Below, piece after piece: positions 9,062-18,062 of a DNA stretch of 64,000 bases. Every line of letters begins with the position of its first letter. The first letter of the stretch is position 1. Origin of the DNA: Streptococcus oralis. Lineage in GTDB: Bacteria > Bacillota > Bacilli > Lactobacillales > Streptococcaceae. The translations under genes were made by a program, and so were the position numbers. A model generated the notes under the pieces. That model worked only from the letters and a program-made list of their open reading frames with translations, had not been told where the DNA came from and ran no database searches. Location: assembly GCF_003943415.1 (NCBI RefSeq), contig NZ_RJPK01000001.1:1-64000 (forward strand). Direction: 5' to 3'.

Positions 9062-10396
9062 ATGTCAAAAACATATCATTTTATTGGAATCAAGGGATCA
9101 GGGATGAGTGCCTTGGCCTTGATGTTGCACCAAATGGGACATAAGGTTCAAGGTTCAGACGTTGAAAAATACTACTTTACTCAACGTGGACTAGAGCAGG
9201 CAGGGATTGCGATTCTTCCTTTTGATGAAAAGAACCTACAAGGTGATGTGGAGATTATCGCTGGAAATGCCTTCCGTCCAGATAACAACGTTGAAATCGC
9301 CTATGCAGATCAAAATGGTATCAGCTACAAACGTTACCACGAATTCCTAGGTAGCTTTATGCGCGACTTTGTCAGCATAGGAGTGGCAGGAGCACATGGG
9401 AAAACTTCAACGACCGGTATGTTGTCACACGTCTTGTCTCACATCACAGACACCAGTTTCTTGATTGGTGACGGGACAGGTCGTGGTTCAGCCAATGCCA
9501 AATATTTTGTCTTTGAATCAGACGAATATGAGCGTCACTTCATGCCTTACCATCCAGAATACTCTATCATCACCAACATTGACTTTGACCATCCAGACTA
9601 CTTTACAAGTCTAGAGGATGTTTTCAATGCCTTTAACGACTATGCCAAACAAATTACCAAAGGTTTGTTTGTATACGGTGAGGATGCTGAGTTGCGTAAG
9701 ATCACAGCCAATGCGCCAATATATTACTATGGGTTTGAAGCTGAGGACAATGACTTTGTAGCTAGTGATCTCCTTCGATCTACGACTGGATCAACCTTTA
9801 CAGTTCATTTCCGTGGACAAGAATTGGGTCAATTCCACATTCCAACCTTTGGTCGTCACAATATCATGAATGCGACAGCTGTTATTGGTCTTCTTTACGC
9901 AGCAGGTTTTGATTTGAACTTGGTTCGTGAACACTTGAAAACTTTTGCTGGTGTTAAGCGTCGTTTCACTGAGAAAATCGTCAATGATACAGTGATTATT
10001 GATGACTTTGCCCACCATCCAACAGAAATCATTGCGACCTTGGATGCGGCTCGTCAAAAATATCCAAGCAAGGAAATCGTGGCAGTCTTCCAACCGCATA
10101 CCTTTACAAGAACCATTGCCTTGTTGGACGAATTTGCCCACGCTTTGAATCAAGCAGACGCCGTTTACCTAGCACAAATCTATGGATCGGCCCGTGAAGT
10201 GGACCATGGTGATGTCAAAGTAGAAGACTTAGCCAATAAAATCAACAAGAAACACCAGGTTATCACTGTTGAAAATGTTTCTCCACTCCTAGACCATGAC
10301 AATGCTGTTTACGTCTTTATGGGTGCTGGAGACATCCAAACCTATGAATATTCATTTGAACGTCTCTTGTCTAACTTGACAAGCAACGTCCAATAA
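9062..10396 (+). CDS. murC: UDP-N-acetylmuramate--L-alanine ligase MurC
   Basis: A 444-residue Mur ligase, the normal family length. The N-terminal UDP-binding domain starts [14 protein letters not shown]; the central ATPase has [13 protein letters not shown] near residue 110; [10 protein letters not shown] and [10 protein letters not shown] are the usual Mur motifs; the C-terminal domain has [11 protein letters not shown] and FQPHTFTRT. It adds L-Ala to UDP-MurNAc in the cytoplasm, the first peptide step of peptidoglycan synthesis. It has a GGGGAG ribosome site and is followed by two acetyltransferase genes that are probably in the same transcript. Confidence 0.97.
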   Translation: MSKTYHFIGIKGSGMSALALMLHQMGHKVQGSDVEKYYFTQRGLEQAGIAILPFDEKNLQGDVEIIAGNAFRPDNNVEIAYADQNGISYKRYHEFLGSFMRDFVSIGVAGAHGKTSTTGMLSHVLSHITDTSFLIGDGTGRGSANAKYFVFESDEYERHFMPYHPEYSIITNIDFDHPDYFTSLEDVFNAFNDYAKQITKGLFVYGEDAELRKITANAPIYYYGFEAEDNDFVASDLLRSTTGSTFTVHFRGQELGQFHIPTFGRHNIMNATAVIGLLYAAGFDLNLVREHLKTFAGVKRRFTEKIVNDTVIIDDFAHHPTEIIATLDAARQKYPSKEIVAVFQPHTFTRTIALLDEFAHALNQADAVYLAQIYGSAREVDHGDVKVEDLANKINKKHQVITVENVSPLLDHDNAVYVFMGAGDIQTYEYSFERLLSNLTSNVQ

Positions 10397-10406
10397 GGAA
10401 AGCCAG

Positions 10407-10874
10407 ATGGAAATTCCAATCACTATAAGGCAAGCTACCCTATCAGATTTAGAAGAAATGTTGGCGATTGAAGAAGCCAATCCTTCATCAGAAGAGACAC
10501 TTAGCCGCCAATCCTTAGAAGAGAGTATCCGCAAGTCTGCGGGTACCTTTCTTGTAGCTTGGGATGAAAATCAGCTCCTAGGCTATGTTTTGGGAGAAGC
10601 TCAGTATCTTCATCCCAAATGGATAGAAGTAAAATCATTGACTATTCATCCGAATCATTGGGGACAAGGTTTGGGAACTCTTCTTCTTGCAGCCTTGAAA
10701 CAGGTGACAGTCGAATTAAATCACCAAGGTATTCTTTTGAAAAGTCCTGATGAACTACTATCATATTTTGAAATGAATGGCTTTGTTGAAGAAGAAGTGA
10801 CCGAGAGTCATTATGGCAGTGGTTCTTGTTGGTATCTGACTTGGGCTAATCCTTTTTATCAGGAGGAAATATGA
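10407..10874 (+). CDS. GNAT family N-acetyltransferase
   Basis: A 155-residue Gcn5-related acetyltransferase. The central VKSLTIHPNHWGQGLGTLLL carries the acetyl-CoA pyrophosphate motif (Q/R-x-x-G-x-G/A form: HWGQGLG). FEMNGFVEEE near the C-terminus is the typical final strand. The substrate cannot be told from sequence. It starts 10 bases after murC and overlaps the next GNAT gene by 4 bases, so the two are translationally coupled. The two GNATs share the opening IRQA-x-SDL and the late YFE/YYEK-GF pattern, consistent with an old tandem duplication. Confidence 0.85.
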   Translation: MEIPITIRQATLSDLEEMLAIEEANPSSEETLSRQSLEESIRKSAGTFLVAWDENQLLGYVLGEAQYLHPKWIEVKSLTIHPNHWGQGLGTLLLAALKQVTVELNHQGILLKSPDELLSYFEMNGFVEEEVTESHYGSGSCWYLTWANPFYQEEI

Positions 10875-11359
10875 AAATCAGACAAGCAAGATTTTCGGAT
10901 TTAGATCGGATTATAGAGATAGAGCTGGAGAATTTCTCCCTTGAGGAAGCCATTCCTCGTTCGGTCTTTGAGGCGCATTTACGTGAAATTCAGACCAGCT
11001 TTCTCGTCGCTGAAAAAGAGGGACGTATCCTTGGCTACATTGAAGGTCCGGTCGTCCCACATCGTCATCTACAAGATCAGTCCTTTACAGAAGAAATAAA
11101 AGACTATAGCCATCAACCTGGAGGTTATATTTCTGTGACCTGTCTCTCCATAGCTAAGGAAGCGCAAGCTTTGGGAGTGGGCAAAAAATTGCTGACTGCC
11201 CTAAAAGAAGTCGCTTTAGAACATGAACGAGAGGGCATTAACCTGACTTGTCATGATTATCTTATCTCATATTACGAGAAACATGGTTTTGTCAATGAAG
11301 GACTATCCCAATCTACCTATGCAGGTGAGACCTGGTATAACATGGTTTGGAAGCCTTGA
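10871..11359 (+). CDS. GNAT family N-acetyltransferase (RimI/AANAT-like)
   Basis: A 162-residue acetyltransferase of the GNAT fold. The insert GPVVPHRHLQDQSFTEE followed by GGYISVTCLSIAKEAQALGVGKKLL resembles the AANAT-like subgroup (QALGVGKKL is the CoA-binding loop), and HDYLISYYEKHGF forms the last strand. The acceptor is unknown; protein alpha-amine or small amine substrates are both possible. Start ATG overlaps the previous stop (ATGA type). No clear terminator follows before the mltG promoter. Confidence 0.85.
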   Translation: MKIRQARFSDLDRIIEIELENFSLEEAIPRSVFEAHLREIQTSFLVAEKEGRILGYIEGPVVPHRHLQDQSFTEEIKDYSHQPGGYISVTCLSIAKEAQALGVGKKLLTALKEVALEHEREGINLTCHDYLISYYEKHGFVNEGLSQSTYAGETWYNMVWKP

Positions 11360-11417
11360 AAACAAGAAATATAGTTGGAGAAAGGTATATTTTGTTGCTT
11401 TTCTGCGACTTTTAAGA

Positions 11418-11423
11418 TATAAT
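11418..11423 (+). promoter_or_regulatory. -10 box of mltG
   Basis: TATAAT at 11418-11423. It overlaps an in-frame ATG at 11422, which makes that ATG an unlikely start and supports the TTG at 11455 for mltG. Confidence 0.65.
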
Positions 11424-11454
11424 GTTATGGATTGCCAACAAGGAGGTAAAGCTT

Positions 11455-13116
11455 TTGAGCGAGAAATCAAGAGAAGAAACGTTAAGCTTTAAAGAACAGA
11501 TTTTACGCGATTTAGAGAGAGTCAGAGAGAGAGAAAGAAAGGGGAAAGAAGAGGAAAGTCCGACCACCCCAACTCCATCTTCTCAAGTAACTCCACCCGC
11601 TCCTTCTGAACAAGAACCAAATCTTGCCACAGAAGGTTTAATGGTAGACTCTCTGTCAACTGTGGATGAAATCCTAAAAAATGCCCCAAGTGTACCATCA
11701 CGTCCAAGTTTTGAATCAAGCGAAGTGACAGGACCAGAGCCAGAAGAGTCAAAACTAGAAGAGTCTGCACCAGCCAAGATTGATGCTGTAGAGCCTAAAA
11801 AGGAAGACAAAGAGTTTAACACTACTCCAACTAAAGTGGCTGTTTCCTATAAAACGGATGATAATAAAGAAGAATCAGTCCCTCCTGTTGTGGAGAATGT
11901 AGTCCCTGCTCCAGTTGAGAAAGTTGATAACCTAGCGGATGCTCCACGACGCAGTCGTCGTGAAGGAACAAAGCCAGCTAAGAAAAAGAAGAAATCAAAA
12001 GCTAAAGGCTGTTTGCTAACTTTCCTAGTTCTCCTAGTGCTCGTAAGTATTGGTGGCTTCTTTGGTTATGGATACGTTCAAGAATCCTTGAAACCTGTTG
12101 ATGCAAGTTCTAAGGACTATGTAACGGTTCAAATCCCAGAAGGTTCAAATATTCAAGAAATTGGGAGCACTTTGGAAAAATTTGGTTTGGTTAAACATGG
12201 ACTTATCTTTAGCTTTTATGCTAAATATAAGGGCGCAGACTTAAAATCAGGTTATTATAACTTGAAGAAGAGCATGAGTACGGATGAGTTGATTCAAGAA
12301 TTGCAAAAAGGTGGGACTCCTGAAGCTCAGGCACCTGTTCTTGCAAACTTGACAATTCCAGAAGGTTATACATTGGAGCAAATTGCTCAAACAGTAGGAC
12401 AACTTCAAGGTGACTTTAAAGAACCTCTTACTGCGGATGCCTTTTTAGAAAAAGTTCAAGACGAGACCTTTATCTCACAATTAGTGACGAAGTATCCAAA
12501 CCTTCTTGGAAGCCTTCCAACAAAAGATAGTGGCGTTCGTTATCGTCTTGAAGGCTACCTTTTCCCAGCGACTTATACAATCAAAGATAGCACAACTGTT
12601 GAGAGTTTGATTGATGAGATGGTGGCTGCGATGGATAAGACCATGTCATCATATTACGCCTCAATTAAAGAAAAGAATCTGACAGTTAATGAATTGCTCA
12701 GCATTGCTTCTCTTGTCGAAAAAGAAGGTGCTAAGACCGAAGACCGCAAGAAGATTGCAGGTGTTTTCTATAACCGCTTGAATCTCGGTATGCCACTTCA
12801 AAGTAATATCGCTATCCTATATGCTCAAGGAAAACTTGGTCAAAAGATTAGTTTAGCAGATGACGCTGGAATTGATACAACGATTGATTCACCATACAAC
12901 GTTTACACACACCTTGGGCTGATGCCTGGACCAGTTGATAGTCCAAGTTTAGATGCTATTGAAGCAAGTGTAAACCAGACAAAGAGTGACTACTTGTACT
13001 TTGTAGCCAATGTTGAAGATGGTAAAGTATACTTCGCAACGACCAAAGAAGAACACGATCAAAACGTTGCAGAACATATCAATAGCAAATTAACACAATC
13101 AAGTAGTTCAAACTAA
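11455..13116 (+). CDS. mltG: Endolytic murein transglycosylase MltG
   Basis: A 553-residue single-pass membrane protein. A long charged cytoplasmic N-terminus (about 180 residues, rich in E, P, K) is followed by RRSRREGTKPAKKKKKSKAK, a transmembrane helix (LLTFLVLLVLVSIGGFFGYGY), and the extracellular LysM-like plus YceG domain. The catalytic glutamate is in the ASLVEKEGAK motif; FYNRLNLGMPLQSN and PYNVYTHLGLMPGPV are family signatures. MltG cuts nascent glycan strands at the membrane and works with PBP1a/PBP2b in peripheral growth. Start is the TTG at 11455: AAGGAGG lies 9 bases before it, while the ATG at 11422 sits on the -10 box. Confidence 0.93.
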   Translation: MSEKSREETLSFKEQILRDLERVRERERKGKEEESPTTPTPSSQVTPPAPSEQEPNLATEGLMVDSLSTVDEILKNAPSVPSRPSFESSEVTGPEPEESKLEESAPAKIDAVEPKKEDKEFNTTPTKVAVSYKTDDNKEESVPPVVENVVPAPVEKVDNLADAPRRSRREGTKPAKKKKKSKAKGCLLTFLVLLVLVSIGGFFGYGYVQESLKPVDASSKDYVTVQIPEGSNIQEIGSTLEKFGLVKHGLIFSFYAKYKGADLKSGYYNLKKSMSTDELIQELQKGGTPEAQAPVLANLTIPEGYTLEQIAQTVGQLQGDFKEPLTADAFLEKVQDETFISQLVTKYPNLLGSLPTKDSGVRYRLEGYLFPATYTIKDSTTVESLIDEMVAAMDKTMSSYYASIKEKNLTVNELLSIASLVEKEGAKTEDRKKIAGVFYNRLNLGMPLQSNIAILYAQGKLGQKISLADDAGIDTTIDSPYNVYTHLGLMPGPVDSPSLDAIEASVNQTKSDYLYFVANVEDGKVYFATTKEEHDQNVAEHINSKLTQSSSSN

Positions 13117-13147
13117 AATTATGTGGTTTTCCACATAATTTTGTTTT
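13115..13147 (+). terminator. mltG terminator
   Basis: 12-bp perfect stem AAAATTATGTGG / CCACATAATTTT with TTTT loop and a T-rich tail. Confidence 0.9.
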
Positions 13148-13179
13148 AAAAACAAATTAAGAAAAGAAAGTTGAGAAAA

Positions 13180-13662
13180 ATGGCAGAAAAAACTTACCCA
13201 ATGACCCTTGAAGAAAAGGAAAAACTAGAAAAAGAATTAGAGGAGTTGAAACTCGTTCGTCGTCCTGAAGTGGTAGAACGTATCAAAATTGCTCGTTCAT
13301 ACGGAGACCTTTCAGAGAACAGCGAGTACGAAGCAGCCAAGGATGAGCAAGCTTTTGTTGAAGGACAAATTTCAAGTCTAGAAACAAAAATCCGCTATGC
13401 TGAAATAGTTAATAGCGATGCAGTTGCCCAAGATGAAGTGGCTATCGGTAAGACCGTAACCATCCAAGAAATCGGGGAAGATGACGAAGAAGTCTATATC
13501 ATCGTCGGTTCTGCAGGTGCAGATGCTTTCGCTGGTAAAGTATCAAATGAAAGTCCGATTGGACAAGCCTTGATCGGTAAAAAGACTGGTGATACAGCGA
13601 CCATCGAGACACCAGTTGGTAGCTACGATGTCAAAATCTTAAAGGTTGAAAAAACAGCCTAA
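13180..13662 (+). CDS. greA: Transcription elongation factor GreA
   Basis: A 160-residue GreA. The N-terminal antiparallel coiled coil ends in the acidic tip ([20 protein letters not shown], with the conserved D and E residues that enter the RNA polymerase secondary channel). The C-terminal FKBP-like domain includes GKTVTI and [14 protein letters not shown]. It stimulates cleavage of backtracked RNA. Start at the ATG 13180 matches the family N-terminus MAEKTYPMT; the upstream TTG at 13171 adds three residues and is less likely. Confidence 0.97.
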   Translation: MAEKTYPMTLEEKEKLEKELEELKLVRRPEVVERIKIARSYGDLSENSEYEAAKDEQAFVEGQISSLETKIRYAEIVNSDAVAQDEVAIGKTVTIQEIGEDDEEVYIIVGSAGADAFAGKVSNESPIGQALIGKKTGDTATIETPVGSYDVKILKVEKTA

Positions 13663-13739
13663 ATAGAATGAAAATGGAGTAGTGGAGGTCTTGACTTGCT
13701 CAACTCCTTTTTGGTTTTTTGGATAAAATAGGAGATTAT

Positions 13740-15104
13740 ATGAGTTCAAATAAGAAGAAAAATAAAATGGAGCGTGGTCTAACCAATCGCCATGTTCAGG
13801 TGATGGCCATTGCTGGAACAATCGGAACAGGACTTTTCCTAGGTGCTGGGCGTTCTATCAGCCTTACAGGACCTTCTATCATCCTGATTTATATGATTAC
13901 AGGAGCCTTTATGTTTTTGATGATGAGGGCTGTTGGGGAGATGCTCTACCAGGATCCAGAACAACATACTTTTATCAACTTTATCACCCGTCATTTGGGG
14001 AAAGGCTGGGGTTATTTCTCAGTTTGGTCTTATTGGTTGTCTGTCGTCTTTATCGGTATGGCAGAAATCACTGCGATCTCGCATTATGTTCAGTTTTGGT
14101 TTCCTAGCTGGCCTAGTTGGCTGATTCAGATTGTCTTTTTAACGATTTTGGCCTTGGTCAATCTGATTGCGGTTAAGCTCTTTGGAGAAGTCGAGTTTTG
14201 GTTTGCTATGGTTAAAATTGTGGCTATTTTAGCTATGATTGCAACAGGGGTCTTTATGGTCTTAACTGGATTTGAGACACCGCATGGTGCTGCAAGTTTG
14301 GCAAATATCAGCAATCAGTTCTCTCTTTTCCCAAACGGTGTTATGAACTTTGTCATGGCCTTTCAAATGGTATTTTTTGCCTATCTGATGATTGAGTTTA
14401 TCGGGGTGACAACTTCTGAAACAAAGAATCCTCGTCAGGTTTTGCCAAAAGCAGTTAAGGAAATTCCTCTCCGAATTGTCTTCTTCTATGGTGGAGCTCT
14501 ATTGGCCATTATGTCTATCATTCCCTGGAGAGAACTTGCTTCTTCGGATTCACCATTTGTAACGGTTTTTGAACTGGCAGGTATCAAGTGGGCAGCGGCT
14601 TTGATTAACTTTGTCGTTTTGACGTCGGCAGCATCTGCTCTTAATTCAACCCTCTACTCAACAGGTCGGCATTTGTACCAGATTGCTCATGACTCGCCCA
14701 ATCGCTTCTTAAAAGCTATTAAGGCAGATACCCTTTCTCGTCACAATGTTCCACAAAATGCCATCATTGCTTCAGCAATTTTAATTGCTCTGGCGGCCTT
14801 TATCAACGTTTTGCCAGGTGTTTCCGATGCTTTTGCTTTGATTACGGCGTCCTCGTCAGGTGTTTACATCGCGATTTATATTTTGATCATGGTGGCTCAT
14901 CTCAAATACCGCAAGTCACAAGACTTCATGGCTGATGGCTACCTCATGCCTCAGTATCGCTTGCTTAATCCCCTAACCATGCTCTTCTTTATCTTTGTCT
15001 TTGTAACCCTCTTTTTACAAGAATCTACCTTCATGGGGGCGGTTGGTTCTGCCATCTGGATTATCGGTTTCGGAATTTATAGTCAGTGGAAATTTAGAAA
15101 ATAA
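13740..15104 (+). CDS. APC-family amino acid permease
   Basis: A 454-residue transporter with about 12 hydrophobic helices. It has the amino acid transporter (AAT) signature near the N-terminus: MAIAGTIGTGLFLGAG with the helix-1 GTGLF substrate-binding turn, then PEQHTFINFITRHLGKGWGY. MIEFIGVTTSETKNP in helix 6 and the LNSTLYSTGR segment in helix 8 are typical of this family. It imports an amino acid by proton symport at the plasma membrane; the substrate (for example Ala/Ser/Gly or an aromatic) cannot be decided. Start ATG 13740 has AGGAGA upstream. A single gene with its own terminator at 15111-15141. Confidence 0.88.
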   Translation: MSSNKKKNKMERGLTNRHVQVMAIAGTIGTGLFLGAGRSISLTGPSIILIYMITGAFMFLMMRAVGEMLYQDPEQHTFINFITRHLGKGWGYFSVWSYWLSVVFIGMAEITAISHYVQFWFPSWPSWLIQIVFLTILALVNLIAVKLFGEVEFWFAMVKIVAILAMIATGVFMVLTGFETPHGAASLANISNQFSLFPNGVMNFVMAFQMVFFAYLMIEFIGVTTSETKNPRQVLPKAVKEIPLRIVFFYGGALLAIMSIIPWRELASSDSPFVTVFELAGIKWAAALINFVVLTSAASALNSTLYSTGRHLYQIAHDSPNRFLKAIKADTLSRHNVPQNAIIASAILIALAAFINVLPGVSDAFALITASSSGVYIAIYILIMVAHLKYRKSQDFMADGYLMPQYRLLNPLTMLFFIFVFVTLFLQESTFMGAVGSAIWIIGFGIYSQWKFRK

Positions 15105-15110
15105 CTCATG

Positions 15111-15141
15111 AACTCATCAACTCTGCTTGGTGAGTTTTTTC
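15111..15141 (+). terminator. Terminator of the permease gene
   Basis: AACTCATCAA / TTGGTGAGTT stem (one G-T pair) followed by TTTTT. Confidence 0.85.
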
Positions 15142-15145
15142 TAGT

Positions 15146-15174
15146 TTGACAGTCTATTGAAATAAGATTATAAT
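15146..15174 (+). promoter_or_regulatory. Promoter of the GNAT/HAD pair
   Basis: TTGACA at 15146-15151 and TATAAT at 15169-15174, spacer 17. A near-consensus housekeeping promoter. Confidence 0.85.
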
Positions 15175-15204
15175 CAAACTGTAGCAGTTTATTAGGAGGT
15201 TTGG

Positions 15205-15615
15205 ATGCACGTTAGATTGGAAAATAAGGAATCTCATAAAGCGCAAGAAATAGGGGATTTGATTCGTGCTTATAATCGTTCTAAAAGAGAAGAGGCTGAA
15301 AGCGAGCCACTGAACCTTTATGTTGAAGATGAAAAGGGCAATCTCTTGGCGGGCTTAGTAGCAGAGACTTTCGGAAATTGGTTGGAAATTGAGTATTTGT
15401 TTGTAACAGAGGAACTGCGAGGGCAAGGAATCGGTTCAAAACTATTGGAGCAAGCTGAAAATGAAGCTAAGAAACGAAACTGTCAGTTTGCTTTCGTGAA
15501 TACTTACCAGTTTCAAGCTCCAGATTTTTATAAAAGGCATGGCTACAAGGAAGTCTTTACCTTGCAAGACTATCCCTATACAGGACAAAGATATTATTAC
15601 CAAAAGGATTTATAA
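15205..15615 (+). CDS. GNAT family N-acetyltransferase
   Basis: A 136-residue single-domain GNAT. LEIEYLFVTEELRGQGIGSKLL holds the acetyl-CoA loop (RGQGIG), followed by AENEAKKRNCQFAFVNTYQFQAPDFYKRHGYKEV. The pattern (FVNTYQFQAPDFYKRHGY) resembles small GNATs related to aminoglycoside or N-terminal acetylases, but the substrate is unknown. A good RBS (AGGAGG) and a consensus promoter precede it. It is followed after 59 bases by a HAD phosphatase gene. Confidence 0.85.
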   Translation: MHVRLENKESHKAQEIGDLIRAYNRSKREEAESEPLNLYVEDEKGNLLAGLVAETFGNWLEIEYLFVTEELRGQGIGSKLLEQAENEAKKRNCQFAFVNTYQFQAPDFYKRHGYKEVFTLQDYPYTGQRYYYQKDL

Positions 15616-15674
15616 GCTGAATATGAAAGTATAAAGCAAAGAGGGATTTTTCACATCACTATGGAGGCGGGCAA

Positions 15675-16271
15675 ATGGACATAATATTGGATATGGGTAA
15701 CGTTTTATTAGAATGGAACAAGGATAAGATTTTGCAAGGTATTTCGGAGATAAAGAAAGATTATCTGATTTTAGATAAGACTATTTTTCAGTCGGGGCTT
15801 TGGGAGAGATTAGATCTTGGTATCATGACGAGAGAAGAATTAGTGCTTAAAGTTGTCTCCATGATTGGAAGGACCTATCAAAAGAAGGTCGAAGAAGTTA
15901 TCTGGAACTGGCCTAGCTACATTGACATTTATACGGAAGTCTTTCCTGTCTTGTCAGAACTAAAGAAAAAGGGGCATCGCATCTTTGTCTTGTCCAATAC
16001 CTCAAAGGTATTTTATGACTTGCTGGAAGAGCAGCTATCTCCCATAAAAGAACTTTTAGATGGCTTTGTCCTATCCTGTGATATAAAAGCTATAAAGCCT
16101 GATTTGGCAATGTTTAAGGAGATTCTCGATAAATACCAGCTAGATCCTACAAATTGTGTCTTTCTAGATGATATTGAGGACAATACAATGGCAGCTGAGA
16201 AATTGGGCATCAAGGCCTATCAGGTCAAGAAAAGAAGCGATGTCGTCGATATTTTGAAATCCTATATTTAA
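15675..16271 (+). CDS. HAD-superfamily hydrolase, YihX-like
   Basis: A 198-residue HAD subfamily IA enzyme. Motif I is DMGNVLLEW (nucleophile D6; the acid two residues on is replaced by G as in the YihX subgroup), motif II is VLSNTSK, motif III lies in IKAIKPDLAMF, and motif IV is FLDDIEDN. It probably dephosphorylates a sugar phosphate; YihX itself acts on glucose-1-phosphate, but specificity here is inferred only. Start ATG 15675 follows GGAGG. A terminator lies at 16278-16309. Confidence 0.85.
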   Translation: MDIILDMGNVLLEWNKDKILQGISEIKKDYLILDKTIFQSGLWERLDLGIMTREELVLKVVSMIGRTYQKKVEEVIWNWPSYIDIYTEVFPVLSELKKKGHRIFVLSNTSKVFYDLLEEQLSPIKELLDGFVLSCDIKAIKPDLAMFKEILDKYQLDPTNCVFLDDIEDNTMAAEKLGIKAYQVKKRSDVVDILKSYI

Positions 16272-16277
16272 ATTCAA

Positions 16278-16309
16278 AACTCTCTATTTTTTGTGGTAGA
16301 GAGTTTTTT
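16278..16309 (+). terminator. Terminator of the HAD gene
   Basis: AACTCTCTA / TAGAGAGTT stem plus T run. Confidence 0.88.
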
Positions 16310-16343
16310 CGTTAACAAAATGTTACAAAATGACATTTATATG

Positions 16344-16371
16344 TTGCATTAAGTTAGATATATGGTATAAT
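16344..16371 (+). promoter_or_regulatory. Promoter of the XRE/membrane protein operon
   Basis: TTGCAT at 16344-16349 and TATAAT at 16366-16371, spacer 16. Confidence 0.7.
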
Positions 16372-16418
16372 GTTTTTAAAAGAAGCGCAACTTTTTAAAA
16401 ATGTGAAGGAGGACGCTA

Positions 16419-16628
16419 GTGGCTAAAAATTTAAAATTAAAATTAGCTCGGGTGGAGCGTGATTTAACACAAGGGGATTTGGCAGAGGCTGTAGGGGTTA
16501 CGCGCCAGACTATAGGCTTGATTGAAGCTGGGAAATACAATCCTAGTCTCTCCCTCTGTCAGTCCATTTGCAGATGCTTAGGCAAAACTTTAGATCAATT
16601 ATTTTGGGAGGAAGAAGATGAAAAATAG
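16419..16628 (+). CDS. XRE/Cro family transcriptional regulator
   Basis: A 69-residue helix-turn-helix protein: LARVERDLTQGDLAEAVGVTRQTIGLIEAGKYNPSLSL contains the HTH (QGDLAEAVGVTRQTIGLIE), then ICRCLGKTLDQLFW. It belongs to the small YozG/HipB-like regulators that sit in operons with DUF-type membrane proteins. The start is GTG, preceded by GAAGGAGG. Its end overlaps the next gene by 11 bases, in a GGGAGGAAGAAGATG sequence that is both its C-terminus (WEEEDEK) and the ribosome site of the next gene. Confidence 0.9.
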   Translation: MAKNLKLKLARVERDLTQGDLAEAVGVTRQTIGLIEAGKYNPSLSLCQSICRCLGKTLDQLFWEEEDEK

Positions 16629-17091
16629 AAAAAAACTTGTGATCAAAGATGAACGTACGGAAAAATTGGATGGAAAGATTTCAGGAGAAATTCTCTTGGG
16701 AATGTGCCTATTTTTGGCACTGGAAATTTTTGCCAAAGTTTATATTTTTAATTTAACACTTCTGTCCTACTTGCCAGAATTACTTTTATTGATCGGAGTT
16801 GGTTTGTATGCCATTATTCGCCGCATGTATGTAGGAATTGATATTCGAGATATTGTTGAGGATACTGGAAAAGAAAGAATTTTATCTGCTTTGGGATTTT
16901 CTATAGTGATTTTACTGATTGATATCGTAGGTAATCGCGAGGAACTGGTCAGTCTATTGACTTGGAAGTACTCCCTAAAAGTGCTCCTAGCAGTTGTCAT
17001 CTATCTCGTTGGGAGTTATTCTATGGATAGAGTTATCCTATACTTGAATCGCAGAAATCAGCAAGTTTGGGAGGAAGAAGATGAAAAATAG
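16618..17091 (+). CDS. Small membrane protein paired with XRE regulator
   Basis: A 157-residue protein with about four hydrophobic segments (ILLGMCLFLALEIFAKVYIF; LPELLLLIGVGLYAII; ILSALGFSIVILLIDIV; VLLAVVIYLVGSYSM) and a basic N-terminus. It resembles DUF6773/DUF3169-like proteins that follow an XRE gene in streptococci; function unknown. Its last residues WEEEDEK repeat those of the upstream regulator, because the overlap junction is duplicated at DNA level. It overlaps the start of a third, truncated gene. Confidence 0.8.
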   Translation: MKNRKKLVIKDERTEKLDGKISGEILLGMCLFLALEIFAKVYIFNLTLLSYLPELLLLIGVGLYAIIRRMYVGIDIRDIVEDTGKERILSALGFSIVILLIDIVGNREELVSLLTWKYSLKVLLAVVIYLVGSYSMDRVILYLNRRNQQVWEEEDEK

Positions 17092-17167
17092 ATTTTTTTA
17101 TTATCAATTACTAGACGAAAGGGAAGAGCAACTGATTAACAAAGCTGGGACAGAGTCTTTTATTTGA
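17081..17167 (+). pseudogene. Truncated third gene of the XRE operon, 28 codons left
   Basis: ATG at 17081 inside the duplicated junction reads MKNRFFYYQLLDEREEQL and then INKAGTESFI before tga at 17165-17167. Start, RBS and overlap geometry match the upstream junction, so this was a real coupled gene. Its reading frame runs out at the border of the IS110 remnant, which indicates truncation by the insertion or by a later deletion. The full-length family is not identifiable from 28 residues. Confidence 0.6.
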
Positions 17168-17246
17168 AAAAAAGACAGTAAAAAAGCGCAAAAAATCACT
17201 TCCTGTGCGATACTGTAATTGAATTTTTTAAGTTTAGGCGTTAGAA

Positions 17247-18014
17247 CTATTTCCTCAGTCCTAGCGCCTTTTCTTTTTGATAAGTCTGCTTGGTGGAGAG
17301 TAGTTTGTAAATGATTCTGAGAATCTTATGAGCACAAGCAATAATCGCCTTCATCTTGCTTCCTCTTTGGGAAATTTGATTGTAACAAGAAGAAAAAGCT
17401 GGATCCTTAGAATGTGCTGCGATCAATCCCGACGTGGTCAAAGCCTGTTTGATATATCGATTTCCTTGCGTGATGTGTGAGGATTTTTTAATGCCAGCAC
17501 TTTCATAAGACCCTGGGCAGAGTCCAGTCCATGATGCTAAGTGTGCATCGGATGGAAAGGCTGTAACAGTTGGTCCAATCTCAGCTAAAATAGTTCAGCA
17601 CAGTTTTCGTTCACACCAGGAATAGTTTGAAGCATCCTAAGAGCTAGGAATGTAAGATGGCTCAATCAGTCCACAACGACCAAGTTGAGCAATCCATTCA
17701 GCGTCCTTCACATCTGTCTTACGACCGGGTACATTCTTGATATGTTGAGGATTGGCAAGTACTAAGACTAGATTAGAATCTGAAAAGATATTCAAAAAAG
17801 GGAGCCAATATCGCCCAGTACTTTCAAAAAAGACATGTGTGACATGATTTTCTACCACCCAATCTAAGGCATTGTGAAGAGCTACAGTAGTTGTCTCAAA
17901 TTTCTTCTGAATTTTCTTTGGTTTATTGCTATCTAGTGAGCCATCTAGAATACAATAAACAATGGATTTTGGGTGAACATCAATGCCACAACATGTTTCA
18001 ATCATAACTTCCAT
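17247..18014 (-). pseudogene. IS110-family transposase, internally deleted and frameshifted
   Basis: The N-terminal part (18014 to 17637) reads CGIDVHPKSIVYCILDG, FFESTGRYWLPF and GRKTDVKDAEWIAQLGRCGL, the DEDD domain of IS110/IS116 transposases. The frame then jumps: about 150 residues normally between the two domains are missing, and a one-base loss near 17594 breaks the frame. The C-terminal part reads EIGPTVTAFPSDAHLASW, GLCPGSYESAG and NRYIKQAL (Transposase_20 domain), ending at 17247. Intact family members are about 400 residues. The element is dead. Confidence 0.88.
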
Positions 18015-18020
18015 TATAAA

Positions 18021-18059
18021 AACCTCTTGTTAACTATTTGAAAAATAGAACAAGAGGTT
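18021..18059. repeat. Palindrome at the 5' end of the IS110 transposase
   Basis: AACCTCTTGTT (18021-18031) and AACAAGAGGTT (18049-18059) are perfect inverted arms, with an inner CTATTT/AAATAG pairing. It lies just upstream of the transposase start and probably marks the element end or its regulatory hairpin. Confidence 0.6.
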
Positions 18060-18062
18060 AAT

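Noticed and set aside
16419..17167. Toxin-antitoxin system
   Set aside because: The XRE protein is antitoxin-like, but its partner has four membrane helices and the third gene is truncated, so no toxin fold can be supported.
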